Origin: an uncultured Clostridia bacterium
GTDB lineage: Bacteria > Bacillota_A > Clostridia > TANB77 > CAG-508
DNA: 6,061 nucleotides
Direction: 5' to 3'
Assembly (NCBI GenBank): GCA_947594095.1
Contig: CANQEA010000081.1
Location: 1 to 6,061, forward strand
Each line of letters opens with the position of its first letter. The first letter of the stretch is position 1. Positions 5,989 through 6,061 of the stretch are shown in pieces. The translations under genes and the position numbers were made by a program. The notes beneath the pieces were generated by a model. The model was given only the letters and a program-made list of their open reading frames with translations. It had not been told where the DNA came from and made no database searches.

Positions 5989-6061
5989 TTGTTTACAGAA
6001 TTAGTTGATATAAAAGAAAATAATATTTATCAATTTGATTATGAGTTATTATCAATTTTAT
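5989..6061 (+). CDS. 5' end of an unidentified gene (truncated by the window)
   Basis: The start is TTG 5989, eight bases after AGGAGG (5975-5980). Twenty-four codons are visible before the edge: MFTELVDIKENNIYQFDYEL then LSIL. No ATG or GTG alternative lies near the RBS in this frame. Openings of the form 'ELI.I......F...LL.ILL' remind me of a group of DNA methyltransferases (restriction subunit M type) that continue with a 'T.KNIIWATD.Y' block. The visible part is far too short to claim this. The gene has its own promoter elements, so it is probably transcribed independently of the broken NTPase gene. Confidence 0.6.
   Translation, partial: MFTELVDIKENNIYQFDYELLSIL

Overview
The window is very AT-rich. 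Every supportable gene lies on the + strand, with strong AGGAGG-type ribosome binding sites, standard TAA/TAG stops and TGG for tryptophan. This points to a low-GC Bacillota (Clostridia, Erysipelotrichia or a similar Bacilli lineage). The genus cannot be fixed from the sequence. The gene content (DinD, a pRiA4b ORF-3-like protein, DUF6429-like protein, a phage/plasmid-type replication HTH protein, a KAP/YobI-like NTPase) is that of an accessory or mobile region rather than core chromosome.

Layout. 1-187: possible 3' end of an upstream gene, then a promoter. 188-2204: a tight run of four genes that may be one transcript: dinD, a pRiA4b ORF-3-like protein, a small gene interrupted by one in-frame TAA, and a DUF6429-like protein. 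2280-2492: a small zinc-ribbon-like protein followed by a hairpin-plus-T-tract. 2541-2840: a short winged-helix/HTH protein resembling the N-terminal domain of phage or plasmid replication initiators. It ends inside a terminator-like hairpin and is followed by a consensus DnaA box. 2898-3029: an AT-rich intergenic stretch with an extended -10 promoter. 3030-5887: one large broken gene. 5989-end: the first 24 codons of a new gene with its own -10 boxes and a strong RBS.

The main reinterpretation concerns 3030-5887. Read naively it is a row of five unrelated hypothetical ORFs. Read across frames it is a single gene of about 950 codons for a membrane-associated P-loop NTPase (Walker A, two transmembrane segments, Walker B). 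It is broken by a one-base insertion near 3315, an extra TA in a (TA)5 tract at 4214-4223, a one-base loss in an A-run at 5149-5155, and an in-frame TAA at 5591-5593. Three of the four lesions are frameshifts, two of them in simple-sequence tracts. The candidates are gene decay, slippage-type phase variation or assembly error.

How the genes work together is mostly inference. DinD is linked to the DNA-damage response and RecA. The pRiA4b ORF-3-like and DUF6429-like proteins have no established function. KAP-type NTPases include the phage-exclusion protein PifA, so an exclusion or defence role for the large gene is plausible but unproven. No CRISPR array, tRNA, rRNA, intact transposase or complete insertion sequence is visible.
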